NCBI RefSeq assembly: GCF_949987515.2
Contig: NC_082692.2
Span: forward strand, 87,057,488 to 87,121,487
Length of the DNA: 64,000 nucleotides
Direction of reading: 5' to 3'
From: Delphinus delphis
Lineage: Eukaryota > Chordata > Mammalia > Artiodactyla > Delphinidae
The notes below the pieces were generated by a model, which saw only the letters and a list, made by a program, of their open reading frames with translations, had not been told where the DNA came from and did no database searches. A program made the translations under genes and the position numbers. Of this stretch, positions 11,937 through 23,739 are shown piece after piece. The stretch's first letter is position 1. The number at the start of each line of letters is the position of its first letter.

Positions 11937-12577
11937 TGTGTTTGTGTTTGTGAGTGTGCGTGTGTGCGTGTGTGTTTGTGTGTGTGTCTGTGTTTGATTG
12001 TGTGTGTGTGTCTGTGTGTTTGCTTGTGTCTGTGTGTGTGTTTGCTTGTGTGTGTGTGTTTGCTTGTGTGTGTGTGTTTGCTTGTGTTTGTGTTTGCTTG
12101 TGTGTGTGTGCTTGTGTGTGTGTTTGCTTGTGTCTGTGTGTGTCTGTATGTGTCTCTGTGTGTGTGTTTGCTTGTGTGTGTGAGTGCCTGTGTGTGTGTA
12201 TGTGTGAGTGTCTGCTTGTGGCTGTGTATGTGCGTGTGTGTGTGTTGAGTGTCTGCTTGTGTGTGTGTTTGCTTGTGTCTGTGTGTGTGTGCGTGTTTCA
12301 TTGTGTGTGTGTGTGTTTGCTTGTGTCTGTGTGTGTTTGCTTCTGTGTGTGTGTGCGTGTGTGTGTGTCTGTGTGTGTTTGCTTCTGTCTGTATGTGTCT
12401 CTATGTGTGTGTTTGCTTGTGTCTATGTGTGTGTTTGTGTGTGTGTTTGCTTGTGTCTGTGAGTGTTTGCTTGTGTCTGTGTATGTGTGCATGTGTGTGT
12501 GCTGAGTGTTTGCTTGTGTGTGTGTGTGCGTTTGCTTGTCTGTGTATGTGTGCGTGTGTGTGTGTGTGCATGTGCGG
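11937..12577. repeat. 640-bp imperfect TG-rich microsatellite/minisatellite
   Basis: The plus strand is almost free of A and built from (TG)n runs interrupted by a recurring 'TTTGCTTGTG' block, seen more than a dozen times with variants such as 'TTTGCTTCTG' and 'TCTGCTTGTG'. It has grown as a higher-order repeat rather than a plain dinucleotide. Alternating purine/pyrimidine runs are potential Z-DNA. Cys/Val-rich open frames on the plus strand and His/Thr-rich ones on the minus strand are artefacts of the repeat. Confidence 0.95.
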
Positions 12578-12839
12578 TCTCTGAGAAGAGAGACCTTTCT
12601 GCCTCTTGGTGTCTTCCAAAAGGCTGGCTGGGCAGGGAACAGTGACTGTCCTCCAGTGGGCACGCATTCTTGCCTCCTTTTAGTAATGGCATCTCACTGA
12701 TTCTTAGCAGCTCACATGGCTGCCAATCAGAAATGTTAGCAAAGCTACTAGCAGCTGGGAGAGGCCTTGTGACTAAGTTAGCACCAGTGGAGTTAGAGCA
12801 GAAGTAGTGGGTGTACCTTCGAGACACCTGCTTCGATGC

Positions 12840-13185
12840 AATTGGTTTCCTCCACACTTTGCCTCTTTTCCCCCTCCCATGGGCTGGACCTGGGATGTGT
12901 ATGGTGAGCCACCTTCATCCAAGTGGATGAGAAATCACACTAGAGGATGGTAGGCCATATGCAGAAGGAAGACGAAGCCTGGATGCTTGGATGGTTTCTC
13001 AGAAAGGAGCTCCCTGCAACCTGGATCACGTGCCAGCCTCTGGAATATTTCAGGAAAGATAAATAAACCTCTGTTTTGTTTGAGCTGCCGTATTTTTGTT
13101 GCTGTTACTGCTTTGTTTCTTTGTTTCAGCTGTTTATTGTATACCCCAACCAAAAACCTGTTGGATATAAGACTACAAGTTGACT
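12840..13185 (+). mobile_element. LTR-like fragment, ERVL/MaLR type
   Basis: The 3' part has the typical layout of an old ERVL/MaLR-class LTR: 'gataaataaacctctgttttgtttgagctgccgtattttt'-style text with an embedded AATAAA polyadenylation signal, preceded by a body I recognise loosely ('ggatgagaaatcac', 'ggatggtaggcc'). The family name is uncertain. No internal retroviral coding region accompanies it. Confidence 0.4.
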
Positions 13186-13189
13186 CAGA

Positions 13190-15110
13190 TTTAAATTCCT
13201 GAATTTTTGAATCCTACCCTCAACTGGCCACCTCTATCCTTTTAGATCCACAGGGAATTACACTGTGAATGAGGGTTTGGCCTCAAACTTTAGTCCTCTA
13301 CTGAGCTTGGCTAGATCACGCAGAATAGACGTTACAAACTCAGTCGCCAATAGGGGTCAGGCAGGTTAATGCAAAGAAGTAAAACACTGCGTAAAGATAG
13401 GCACGGTGGGCAATGTGTGATCCATGGAAAGGACTGTCATTCAGAAACATGGGCTTAATATTTCTCGATATTTTTATCTGTTTAAAAGAATATGGATTTT
13501 TAAAAGGTGAAATCTATGGATTTTAATTAATAGCCTCATATAAAAAAAATTAAAGAGGAAAAAATACTGTGTGCACCAAGGAAAATATTTCTGTAGGACG
13601 GGGTCCTGAGGCCTAAGAGAAATTCCCGGTTGCCTGGGCTAAAAGTTAGTCTGGGGTCTAGAATGAAATCTTTGTGATTTGGTGGACGTTTTGGAGTCAT
13701 TCTCTGAAGTCTCACACCAAAACCCCCTGGAAATCTAATCAGATAACTATCGGCAAACTCATTGTAACATATTTAGGCAGCAAAAACACGGGAGCCCGAA
13801 AGCAGGAGACGGAGCCTAAAATCTTGAGTGGGTAATTTGTGGGCCGTTGGGATCAAACATTTTGGGGTTAAGCTAGTAGGTCTGGAGCCTGTTTTCTTTT
13901 GCCAGTGAATCAGTTAAGTTCCCTAAGTTCCAAGCGAAATAATTACTGCTAACAAACAAAATGAGTAATGTATTAGAATGTCATAATTAAACAAATGGAA
14001 GTTTGGAAAGCGCAGGAACCAATGAAACTCCTAGAATCTTGGTTTTGTCCAAGTGTAGACACAACAACAAGTATTTTAACTCTCTCTGACATCTTCACTG
14101 AAGCTCCATACCCACAACTAACGACCACTAAGTGGCTCTGAATAAGGGACCAGTTACCCACATCATGGTACCCACAGTCCATGATGAAACCGCAGACATT
14201 AGAAAGAATGTGGTAGCTCTGTTTGCTACATGGGGACATGAGACGCCATGCTTGATAGCAAGAGAGTGGCCCAGGGAAGTTCCACAACCGAAAAGGAGGG
14301 GAAAATAGTGCTGGTTAGACCAAAACAATAAATAGCCATTAGAACAATGGTTTCCATGTGGAGATTCCTTCCTGGCATTTCTTGGGAAAGTTATTTTCTT
14401 CTGAATCTCACATCCTGAGAAAGATGAATTTTAGAAATCAGGAAAATCGGAAAAAGTATTATAATTCTCCAGTAAGAACAAAAGGTTAACTTTCAACATA
14501 GAAACATTACTCTTCAAAGGAATCCAGCGATGTCAAGAACAAAGCAAGAGCAGGAAAAGCAGACATGCAGAGTTGAAGGTCAAAGTCAAGATTTCTGGTA
14601 ACCGGGATGGGGCGAAGAGAAGAGAAGCAGTCACAGTCTAACCATTTTTGCTTGTAGCTGTGGCCATGTTATAAATACTTGTTCATGACCCTGTCAGCCG
14701 CTAATGATGAGTTCGTCTTACAAATAAAGTGAATGTTAAGGTTATTAACATGCACATGGTATGCTCTATACTAAATCAATGAGTGATATTCCAAAAAATA
14801 ACAAGTTTTGAAAGAAAAATAAGTTCTCAAATTGGCAATTTCTACACACACTTCTGTTTAGAGCAGTTAGTCTTACTAGAATGTTACATTATTTAAAACC
14901 CACCCAATTATGTCCCCAGATGTTTTCCAGTATTTATGTATTTGATCTAGACTACAGTTCTTTATGACTATTTCTAAACTCATGTATGTTTCTTATTAAA
15001 TATTTTTTTTGGAAAATGCTAAGAATGAGTTAACTGTAGGAAGAACATTGTGGGTATATTGGGGGTATTTTAATAACAATTTATGATTTGGGGTATTTCA
15101 GAGAATTCTG
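13190..15110. other. No recognised feature
   Basis: AT-rich unique-looking sequence. Overlapping minus-strand open frames at 13973-14328 have no recognisable domain. Confidence 0.35.
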
Positions 15111-15112
15111 AT

Positions 15113-15139
15113 CTTTTTTTTTTTTTTTTTTTTTTTTTT
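15113..15139. repeat. Poly-T tract
   Basis: An uninterrupted run of about 27 T. No SINE body is visible next to it. Confidence 0.9.
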
Positions 15140-15224
15140 ACTATTCCCTAACATTAATATCTGTCTGGAGTTTGGAAACTAATTATACCTGCCACTGGGA
15201 AGAGGGGTTGTCCAAACACAGAGT

Positions 15225-15560
15225 GAAGGAGGGAAGCAGAGAGAAGGAGAGCTGCTGAGGCTTCCTGAGAGGCAGAGCTGAGGCGGGTCTTATGCTGTCA
15301 CAGCCCCAAGAAGCAGAGAGATTTCTGGGAGGGAAAACCAAAGGGGAGCAGATCAGATTCCTCCTCTATGGGGGCCTGAGGGAGGGACAGGCTGGGAGAG
15401 GGAGAGGGGAGAGGGGAGAGGGGAGAGGGGGGAGGGGAGAGGGCAGAGGGGAGAGGGCAGAGGGGAGAGGGAGAGGGAGAGGGAGAGGGAGAGAGAGAGC
15501 ACGAGCGAGCGTGTGTCAGAGACAGAGAGATCGGAGAGAACAGGAGGGAAAGAAGAAAGC
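15225..15560. repeat. Homopurine GA-rich tract with GAGAGGGGA-type minisatellite
   Basis: From about 15390 to 15510 the plus strand is nearly pure purine, made of tandem GAGAGGGGA, GAGGGCAGAGG and GAGAGG units passing into GAGAGA. The flanks (15225-15390, 15510-15560) are also purine-rich. Long mirror-like homopurine tracts can form triplex (H-DNA). The Gly/Arg/Glu and Ser/Pro/Leu open frames across it are compositional. Confidence 0.9.
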
Positions 15561-15569
15561 AGAAATGAG

Positions 15570-16220
15570 CTCTTTCTAGGAATGAAGACAATCCATTAGA
15601 ATGTGGACATTTTTTGAGTGTTTGAGGTTGGAGGACTGTGCAGATGGGGCTCTGGGAGCCCCATCTTGGCTGATCGGACAAGAACCAGCTGGATGCAAGG
15701 GCCCCCCTCTCACCCACGGGGACGGGGTACATCTATACATGGTTTCTCATGGGGCCAGGGAATTCCTTCTGTCAAGAGAGGCTGTAGGTTCCACTGGCCC
15801 CAAGGTCTCCGGGAGCTACACGGCTGGTGTCCCCCGACAACTAATGCACACAAGGGGAATATGCTGTAAAATCTACCCCCCAACTCCAGGGGAGACCCCA
15901 AAGGACCCACCCAGAAGGAAAGGAGCAGCTGAATGAGGGCTTAGAAAGAGGTCTGCTCTATCAGTGACTTACAAGCTACACTTAACCTATGAGGGGCAAG
16001 AGGCTGGGAGGGAGAGTGAGCACGTGGCCACATAGCTAGAATGCAGATGGAATTCGATGGGCTGAAACAACGAACCAAATCTCGTGATGTCGAACCTCTT
16101 AAATACAACTGTCAAGTCTTGGCCTTGGGGCAAAACACTAGCTGTGCAAGGGCAAGAAGCAAAAGGTCTTCAAAATTTAAACAGACAGGTTCACTCAGTG
16201 TGAATGACGAGTGGACAGGC
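15570..16220. other. No recognised feature
   Basis: Slightly GC-enriched sequence. Overlapping open frames at 15601-15936 have no recognisable domain. Confidence 0.35.
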
Positions 16221-16224
16221 CTGT

Positions 16225-16345
16225 CAAAAATCAAGTATTATCTGTGGTGAAGGAATACAGTATCTGCTGTGCACATTAACTAAGATACGGCACGCAGCGC
16301 CAGGAATATACTACGTGCCTAATAAATGTTAGTTACTGTTATTGC
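16225..16345 (+). mobile_element. MIR SINE 3' fragment
   Basis: 'cacgcagcgccaggaatatac' followed by 'gtgcctaataaatgttagttactgttatt' matches the sense MIR 3' end. Confidence 0.55.
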
Positions 16346-16424
16346 TGTGGCTACTCTTTGACTTGGATCGGGAACCAACTTTAAACCATTCCTACGTTTC
16401 GGGTCAAAAGCTTTATATGAACTA

Positions 16425-16600
16425 TGTGCTTGAATCATACCAACACCACCCAAAGTTAGAAATGATAGTTTCCCCACGTCCCAGACAACAAACTGAGGCT
16501 CAGAAAGTGACGTCAGACATGTTATAGAGCGAACAGTAGGCAGAACTGGGATTTCAACCTGTATCTTTACACTTTTCTAGATGGCTTTCTTTTTAACCAG
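16425..16600 (-). mobile_element. MIR SINE, antisense
   Basis: 'acaaactgaggctcagaaagtga', 'ggcagaactgggatttcaacctg' is the reverse complement of the MIR core and tRNA-related part. Confidence 0.7.
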
Positions 16601-16609
16601 CGTTATATG

Positions 16610-19410
16610 AGAATCTTTATTTTGACAAATAAGTACAGTAGAAAAAAGGTGACCCGAAAAGTTAAAAAAAAAAAAAAACAACAACACAGGTAAAAATAAG
16701 TATGTTTACAAATTGTTGTAGAAATAATGCAAAAGAGGGTTAAAATTCTCATTGAGGAAAAACCAGAACGTGTCCAACTGTATAAAGGCTCTTCCCTTGC
16801 AAGAAACTGGAATAAAGCGGAAGACTCAGTTTGGTTTCACTGCAAACGTCCTAAATAACTTAGAAAAACCAGTCAAGGTCAAACGTTGTACCTGCCTACT
16901 CGTGATCTGGGGACAGAAGATACCTGCCGAGTAAGGCAGAGCTGATGGTAGGACAGCCAAGAGTTCTCCATCTGGGAGTCCATCCTACATCTACCTTTAA
17001 GCAAAGCTGAAGAAAAGCAAGCCCTCAGAGAAGTCTGAGCTCTGTGGTTCGTAACTCTAGGCCTCACTCGTAGCAGCTACAGTTTTCTGGGTCTGCAGCA
17101 GGGATGATGGCAAGTTGGGGGTGGAAATGGTGGCCATGGAAGGGTTCTGGGGGTTTCCGGGTGGAAAGAGGAAAGGAAGGGGATTAAATAAGCCATGAAT
17201 ATGTCTACATCACATTTTCAAACGATTCAAAATGTCTGTTTCCCTCAGGGTGGCTCAACGAAAGTAACTTTGCCTTTAATTCCAAAAAAGTGGCTGGCGT
17301 TTGTATTTCTAATCTTCCCACAGCCTCTGATGGGTCAGATGAAATCCTTCCAATTTGGAGTGACCTTACAAAGAAAATTGAGTTGTGAGATCAGTTGGTA
17401 GGTTCTTATTTTCCTTTCCGCTCAACCCAGGCTAAGCTATCATACTCAATTTAGGATTAAAAAAGGAGTTTATAGGAAGAAAACACTTTTCCTTTGGAGA
17501 TAAAAATAGCATCTGCTTCTTCTGAGAATGAGTCAGCAGCTGGAGGAAATTATTTCTAGCTTCTCGCTGACCCTTCTCAAAGTTTGTTGGTCACCTTTCT
17601 GTTTAATTACTTTTGCTGTTATGATTTAAAACTCTCACGATTTTCGCATCCATTATTTCAGGAGCATATGCATATATGGATTATTTAGCTCAGCTTTGAA
17701 GTTTTCCCAAGTTACACTGAATAGTCATTTTAGAAGTTCTCCAGCCCTCTTCTCAACCCTTTACCCTGAAAACGATAGGTATAATTTTAGAAGAAAAAGT
17801 TCCCCAAGAGTCAATGGCTTCACTTACATCACACAATTTCAACAAATTCTCTGAGTCTGAATGAAGCTACCAGTTCCCAAGACCATGCGGAAAAACAATC
17901 AAGCCCGGAGTGCTATCTTTGTTTGCTCTTCAAATATTATATCTTATCATAAATTATATTTGGGGGGCATGGGGAAGAATATATATTTTAAACGTGATTT
18001 CTCTTTTCCAAGTACAGAAAAATTTTCTGGTACCCACTGGACTTGGGGTAGGCAGAAACCTTATTATTAACTAAAATTTGAGAACTCTGTAGTGTGGTAA
18101 CTTTGAAGTGGCTCTTTGTTGTGGTTTGAATTCAAGGATGGGAGCAAAAGCTGTCAGCAACCTTGGGGAATGACTTAACTTTTCCTGCATTTGCTCCTCA
18201 GCAACTGAGGAAACTGCTCTCCTCAGTATAAAGTGTAGTAAAGCACGCTTGAAAAATAAAGCCTGGAGAGTTTTTCTCTCCTTCTGAATTCTCTTATCCT
18301 TGGGAAGAAGGAATCAGCTTCTAAACAAAACTTCGTCTCTGTATCCTTGGAGACTGAAAGGTATTGATGCCGGGGAGAAAACAGGCAGGAAGGGATGATG
18401 AACAGCAGAAAGGGAAACTGGAAAAAGTCTGCTGTTCACCATCAGCACATTCGCATCAGAAGATTAACAATTATTTATGAGGTGACCAAGTTGTGAATTA
18501 TTAGCTATAGGGCTATGACTCTTCTAGTGGGAGTATTTTAGCAGTGCTATGTTTATGTTAGCAAAGACTTGCTTCTCAGACTATATTGAGTGAACATTTA
18601 CCAGAACTCTACCAAAGTATTTTTGTCAGTGTGTTTGTCATTTAGAATCTGAGAAGAAAAAGAGAGCATTGTCCTCATTCAATGAAGACTCTCACTTGCA
18701 GCCTGGAGGAAGCCAAGAGGTAGGGCAGGGTCCACATCAGCACTCGGGTTGGGGGGCATGCAGGTGGGCAGGGGCAAAATGGGTGGGTGTCTGCTTTGTA
18801 GGACCAGCAGCCCTGTGAGAAGCTCATAGCTAGGAACACATCGGAACAGAGCAGCTTTGCACGTTTCTGGGCTGTTTAATTTCAAACTGCCTTGAGGGAA
18901 CTGAAAACCAGTCTCATGGACAAGACACTGGAATTTAGACAGAAAGCATCTCACAAGGTCAACCTGGCCAGCTAGCTGCCTTTGGGCAGGATGTACACAA
19001 AGGACACAGGAAAGCTAATGTCTTACGGCAGACACATTTCCCTTGAAAAGGCAATACTTAACTTTAATGAAATAACAGTCCAGGGCTGAACCTATATTTA
19101 AATTGACAAACGTAACTTTGAATCTCTCATTAATGTTGTCTAAGTTTTGTGTTAGAATTAAACAAAATAATTCTGTGAATCCACTTTCAGCTCATAATAT
19201 AAAAACCAAAAATGATAAAATTCTGAGTTATATTCCACCTTTTAGATATAAAATTCAATGACATAGTTCCAAAATACGTATTTTAAAATTTTGTTGTTTT
19301 CCTTCTCAGTTAACCAGCTAAGAGTAAAAGCAACCTTCTGAGGCCAAAAGGGTTCTACATTTGGTACTCCATATAACTCTTTCAACCTTGTGGTTTTAAT
19401 TAATTTTTCA
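16610..19410. other. No recognised feature
   Basis: Unique-looking sequence with an A-run at about 16662-16677. I see no repeat, RNA gene or defensible exon in this 2.8-kb stretch. Confidence 0.35.
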
Positions 19411-19427
19411 AAATACGTGATCATTAG

Positions 19428-19557
19428 TTTTTTTTTTTTTTTTTTTTTGCTCGAACCGTGCAGCATGTGGGATCTTAGTTCCCAGACCAGGGATCGAACC
19501 CAGGCCCCCCGCAGTTGAAGGGCAGAGTCTTAACCATTGGACCGCCAGGTAAGTCCC
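19428..19557 (-). mobile_element. Short tRNA-derived SINE (cetartiodactyl CHR/Bov-tA-like)
   Basis: A poly-T (the A-tail in reverse) is followed by 'gcatgtgggatcttagttcc', 'gggatcgaaccc' (a B-box-like element in reverse) and 'ccattggaccgccag', ending in the reverse of the usual 'GGGACTTCCCTGG' SINE start. It is flanked by a 14-bp imperfect target duplication, 19414-19427 and 19558-19571, with two mismatches. Only about 110 bp of body is present, matching the short tRNA-head form. Transposed by L1 machinery in trans. Confidence 0.85.
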
Positions 19558-19574
19558 TACTTGATCACTAGAAT

Positions 19575-20265
19575 CAGTACTCTTGCTACCCATTTTGTAC
19601 TCATTTGAAAATAAAAGTTTAATATCTAAATTCATTAAATCATTTAAAGTATTTAATAAGCTCTACTTTATAGGCAAAGTTGGTGATGCTATGGTTCTAT
19701 GAACCAAAAAGTAGGGCAAACAGAATATCCGAAACATTTGTTCAGTAAACATATCAAAGTATGTATTTGGCTCGTGGGTGCTCTAAGGTAATCAATGTGT
19801 GAAGGTACTGATTGTATGTTTGGGGACCAGCTGCATGCAATAAGACCCTATATATATATACAATAGTTGCACTTTTTGGAAACAGTGATAGACTTTTACA
19901 AAAGTACTACATCTCTGTGAGAAGATACATTTGAAAGAACATGCATCTATCAAAGGACAAAATGAGGTTAATGAAATACCTTTGATAACTGCAATAACTG
20001 TGGCACCAGAAGCTGGGGTTTGAATTTCTGCTTTGAATTGGAGAAAATTAATTTTCTTTGAAATGCTGTGTTTACACATTTCAGGCGACAGTGGCTTCAC
20101 TTTCAAATTTCTATATATATGTATATATTTATAAAACTACTTAACAACTTGGTGACAACTCTTGACTTAAAAGCACTTGGAAGATAACTTTTTCTCTTTT
20201 AAATTTCACATATAACAAAATAGGCTAAACACAACTTAAAAAGCGTTTGAAGAAGTGCTGTTACT
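19575..20265. other. No recognised feature
   Basis: AT-rich sequence with a short (TA)n at about 19850. No repeat family or gene recognised. Confidence 0.35.
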
Positions 20266-20269
20266 CTGT

Positions 20270-20510
20270 AATGGCTGTGAATGGGAACTCTGATTTGGGC
20301 AGGCCTGAGCTGGTACCCTACCTCTATCACTTACTAGCTGTGTGACTATAGGCAAGCCACAGAAATTCTGTGCCTCAGTCTCTTCATCTGTAAAATGGGA
20401 GGTAGCAGTACTCCTACAGTTACTGAGAGTTAAATAACTGGGTACATGTAAATATTTTGGAGCAGGGCCTGGCTCAGAAAATACGTTAATATTTTATTGA
20501 ATTCATACAT
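20270..20510 (+). mobile_element. MIR SINE, near complete
   Basis: Sense MIR in full order: 'cctctatcacttactagctgtgtgac', 'gcctcagtctcttcatctgtaaaatggga', 'gttaaataactgggtacatgtaaa', 'ggcctggctcaga'. One of the best-preserved MIRs here. Confidence 0.85.
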
Positions 20511-20624
20511 ATTAGCAGTTAGTTACTATTATTTTTTCCTTATCAGTCATTATTTCACTTATCTATCACTGGATTTTATTTATCTTATATATACTCTGAC
20601 TACTTTAAGGATAACTTCAGTCAT

Positions 20625-21775
20625 AAACCCATGCACCTCTGGGCAATTAATCTATGACAAAGGAGGCAAGAATACAACATGGAGAACAGACTCTTCAAGA
20701 AGTGGTGCTGGGAAAGCTAGACAGCTCCATGGAAAAGAATGAGATTAGAGTACTTCCTCACACCATGTACAAAAATAAACTCAAAACGGATGAAAGACCT
20801 AAATGTAGGGCCTGAAACTACAAAACTCCTAGAAGAAAACATGGGCAGAATACTTTTTGACATAAATTGTAGCAATATCTTTTTGGACCTGTCTCCTAAG
20901 GCAAGAGAAATAAAAACAAAAATAAGCATATGCAACCTAATTAAACTTAAAAGCTTTTGCACAGCAAAGGGAACCATCAACAAAATGGAAAGACAACCTA
21001 TGTACTGGGAGAAAACATTTGCAAATGATATGACTGACCAGGGGTTAAAAACCCAAATACAGAAACAGCTCATACAATTCAATATCAAAAAACAACCCCA
21101 TCAAAAGAATGGGCAGAAGTACCTGAATAGTTTTCCAAAGAAGACATACACATGGCTAACAGACACATGAAAAGATGTTCAACATCTCTATGTTAGAGAA
21201 ATGCAAATCAAAACAGCAATGAAATACCACCTCATACCTGTCAGCATGGCTATGATCAAAGTGTCTACAAATAGCAAATGTTGGCAAGGATGTAGAGCAA
21301 AGGGAACCCTCTTGCCCTGTTGTCAGGAATGTAAATTAGTGCAGCCACTATGGAGAACAATACGGAGGTTCCTCAGAAAACCAAAATAGAAATACCGTAT
21401 GATGCAGCAATTCCACTTCTGGGTATTTAACTGGAAAAAATGAAAACACTAATTCAAAAAGATACATGCACCCCATTGTTCATGCAGCACTATTTACAAG
21501 AGCCAAGATATGGAAGCAACCCAAGTATCCATCAGCAGACAAATGGATAAAGAAGATTTGGTATATACACAATGGCATATTACTCAGCCATAAAAAAAGA
21601 GTGAAATTCTGCCATTCTCAACAATGTGGATGGACCTAGAGAATATTATGCTTAGTGAGATAAGTCAGGCGGAGAAAGACAAAATACCATATGATATCAC
21701 TTACATGCACAATCTAAAAAATAAAACAAATGGATGTATACAGCAAGAGTAACTGCAGTCAGTTCAAAACAAAAT
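20625..21775 (+). mobile_element. Old L1 LINE, 5'-truncated (ORF2 C-terminal part plus 3' UTR)
   Basis: Translation of 20739-21167 gives the familiar L1 ORF2 C-terminal region ('MKDLNVGPETTKLLEENMGR' and 'LIKLKSFCTAKGTINKMER' motifs). A second stretch downstream reads '[16 protein letters not shown]'-like text, then '[17 protein letters not shown]'. The 3' UTR-proximal 'aatggcatattactcagccata' and 'gtggatggacctagagaat' follow. There is no endonuclease or RT domain and frames are broken, so it is inactive. It sits directly 3' of the MIR at 20270-20510. Confidence 0.9.
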
Positions 21776-21984
21776 AATAGACATGATAAGAAAACTGAAT
21801 TAATATATCGCAAAAGACAAAAATCTGAAAAAGAAATGCATAACTTCTAATAAGAATTCCTGGTTGAAGAGTGACACAGCAATGAACACAAAACTTAGCT
21901 TTGAGATTCCTAGCAGCCAGAGAAGGGAGGGAAACACAATGGATTGAACATTGGATTACATCACCAACTAGAAGAAAGCATTCT

Positions 21985-22417
21985 GATTTGCTTCGGTTAC
22001 CAACAGCTGCGTAACAAACCACCCTAAAACTTGTGGCTTAAACCATGGGGATTTATAATTTTTCAGGATTCTGTGGGCTGGCTCCATGATTCTTCTGCTG
22101 ATCTTGCTTGGGGTCACACATGAATCTACATGTAGCTGGAAGATGACTAGAAACTGGGATGGGTTGGGGCTATTCTTTAGAGTATCTTGGTTTACCTCCA
22201 CGTGGTCAACTTGAGCTTCCTCACAGCATAGCAGTCTCAAGGTAGCAGATCAAAAGAGTTCCAATAGGATAAGCCCTAGGATGCAAGTGCATATCAAGTC
22301 TCCACCTGTGTCATGTTTGCTAATGTCCCATTGATGCAATCATGTCATATGCCCAAACCCAGAGTGACATAAGGTTGGAATGCCAGGAGGCATGTTCACG
22401 GGGTCCACAGTCTACCA
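21985..22417 (-). mobile_element. MaLR (MLT1-type) LTR, antisense
   Basis: The plus strand shows 'gctgcgtaacaaaccaccct', 'aaaacttgtggcttaaacca', 'aggattctgtgggctggct' and ends 'gtccacagtctacca', the usual look of a reverse-complement MLT1-class LTR. No internal gag/pol is present, so it is a solo or truncated LTR of a very old element. Confidence 0.65.
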
Positions 22418-22434
22418 GAGTTTCTTAGGACAGT

Positions 22435-22665
22435 CCAAGTTAGAAATCTGGGAATCATTGTCACCCATAACTTAAAAAAAAGCTGCCTTCATGGTTCATA
22501 GCCTTTTGACTATTAAATCTTGCTTCCATGTGTTACGTTCTGTTTTCATTTTGTCCCTACAGTGAGACCACCAGTCCAGGACTTATCAGCTCCTATCAGT
22601 TGGACTACAAAGACGTTATTAGCCTTCTGCCTCTGGAAACCCTGGAATCATTTTCTGTGCCATTC
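22435..22665 (+). mobile_element. L2 LINE fragment
   Basis: 'aaatctgggaatcattgtcaccc' and 'gaccaccagtccaggacttatcagctcctatcagttggactac' correspond to the sense L2 ORF2 region (usual 'cttggagtcatccttgac' ... 'ctcacctggattactgcaa'). It is heavily diverged and non-coding. Confidence 0.5.
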
Positions 22666-22669
22666 TGTT

Positions 22670-23005
22670 GATGACACCCCTGTCTTTCCTTGTTAAAACA
22701 AATTCAGTAATAGTCCCGCACATGCTGTCCATGGATTCAAATGCTTCAGCAGATGTCCTGTGAGCTGTGAAGAATCACTGGAAAAAGTGTTACTGTTGTA
22801 GGAGGTGTGAATTAGATCAACTAGGGGGACATCCAAAATGCAGACTTCTGAGCCTATCCAAACTTAATCTACAGAGAGCTGAGGGCATATGGGCACACAT
22901 AAAACCTGCCTTCTGAACTATACTCGCTGGCCCTTCTTCTACCTCTGAAAATCATTTTTCTTTCAGTAATCTAATGACTTATCCTAGGCATTTTTTACTT
23001 CTGTA
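22670..23005. other. No recognised feature
   Basis: May include more diverged L2, but I cannot align it by eye. No open frame of note. Confidence 0.3.
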
Positions 23006-23009
23006 TATA

Positions 23010-23260
23010 GGAAAAGGGGTAAGAGACTGAGAGCTACAACCGGGCAGCCTGGGGTTTAATTCTCCTTTCCATCTCTTTTGATAACTGTGTGACTTTGGAT
23101 AAATCACTTCCCTTCTCTGAACCTCTCTTTCTTCATGGGTTAAATGGAGATATTTCCTACCTCATATTATCACTGTAAAGACTAAATGAGACAATATAGG
23201 TAAAGTGCACTGCCTGAAGCAAAGTAAGAGTTCCATTTTTATTGTTATTGTTGTTATTAT
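23010..23260 (+). mobile_element. MIR SINE
   Basis: Sense MIR: 'gataactgtgtgactttggataaatcactt', 'ttcttcatgggttaaatgga', 'cctcatattatcactgtaaagactaaatgag'. Near complete but diverged. Confidence 0.8.
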
Positions 23261-23302
23261 TATTATTACCACTACGATTACTATTATTATTATTACCACT
23301 GC
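23238..23302. repeat. (TTR)n trinucleotide-rich stretch
   Basis: Imperfect TTA/TTG trinucleotides at the 3' end of the MIR, a common site of tail expansion in such elements. Confidence 0.8.
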
Positions 23303-23524
23303 TTCCTGTAGTGCTTTAGATTGTGCTTAAGAGTAAAACCAATGCAGAGGAAAACAGAGCTGACAGATGAGGGAACTACTCAATCTCTAATGACATTGCT
23401 TGAGCACCTGGATCCAGCTGTGCCTGAAGTCATCACCTTGTTGGACTTTTCAGTTCCTAGAGTCAACTGTTTCCCTTTTTGCTTTAAGCCAGATGGAATT
23501 AGATGTCTGTCACTTGCAGTGGTG

Positions 23525-23735
23525 AGGTCCTGACTGTTATAGGACCCAAACCTACTCTGTATCAGTTTCATCTAACGAATGTGGTTAAAATACAGACTCT
23601 TGTTCCTGCCCCTGGAGATTCTACATTTGTCTGCTTGGAGTAGGTCCTGGGAGTCTGTAATTTTAGAGCACTTTAAACGACTCAGCCGTCACCAGCCTAC
23701 ACATCAGCTTTAGGGAAGTACTTCCTTAAATTGTG
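23525..23735. mobile_element. MER5-like hAT remnant
   Basis: 'cctgcccctggagattct', 'ggtcctgggagtctgtaatttta' and 'cacatcagctttagggaagtac' follow MER5A order. Strongly diverged. Confidence 0.5.
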
Positions 23736-23739
23736 AGTT

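Noticed and set aside
11852..12857. Overlapping open frames up to 183 codons, Cys/Val-rich on plus and His/Thr-rich on minus
   Set aside because: They are translations of the TG-rich tandem repeat in several frames at once, with no stop-codon pressure because TG repeats lack stops. Not proteins.
15292..15732. 144-codon minus frame and 95-codon plus frame
   Set aside because: Produced by the homopurine tract (Ser/Pro/Leu versus Gly/Arg/Glu low complexity). No domain or start context.
19440..19557. tRNA-like A- and B-box sequences at this and the other four SINEs
   Set aside because: They belong to tRNA-derived SINE heads with A-tails and target duplications, and do not fold into a complete functional tRNA gene.
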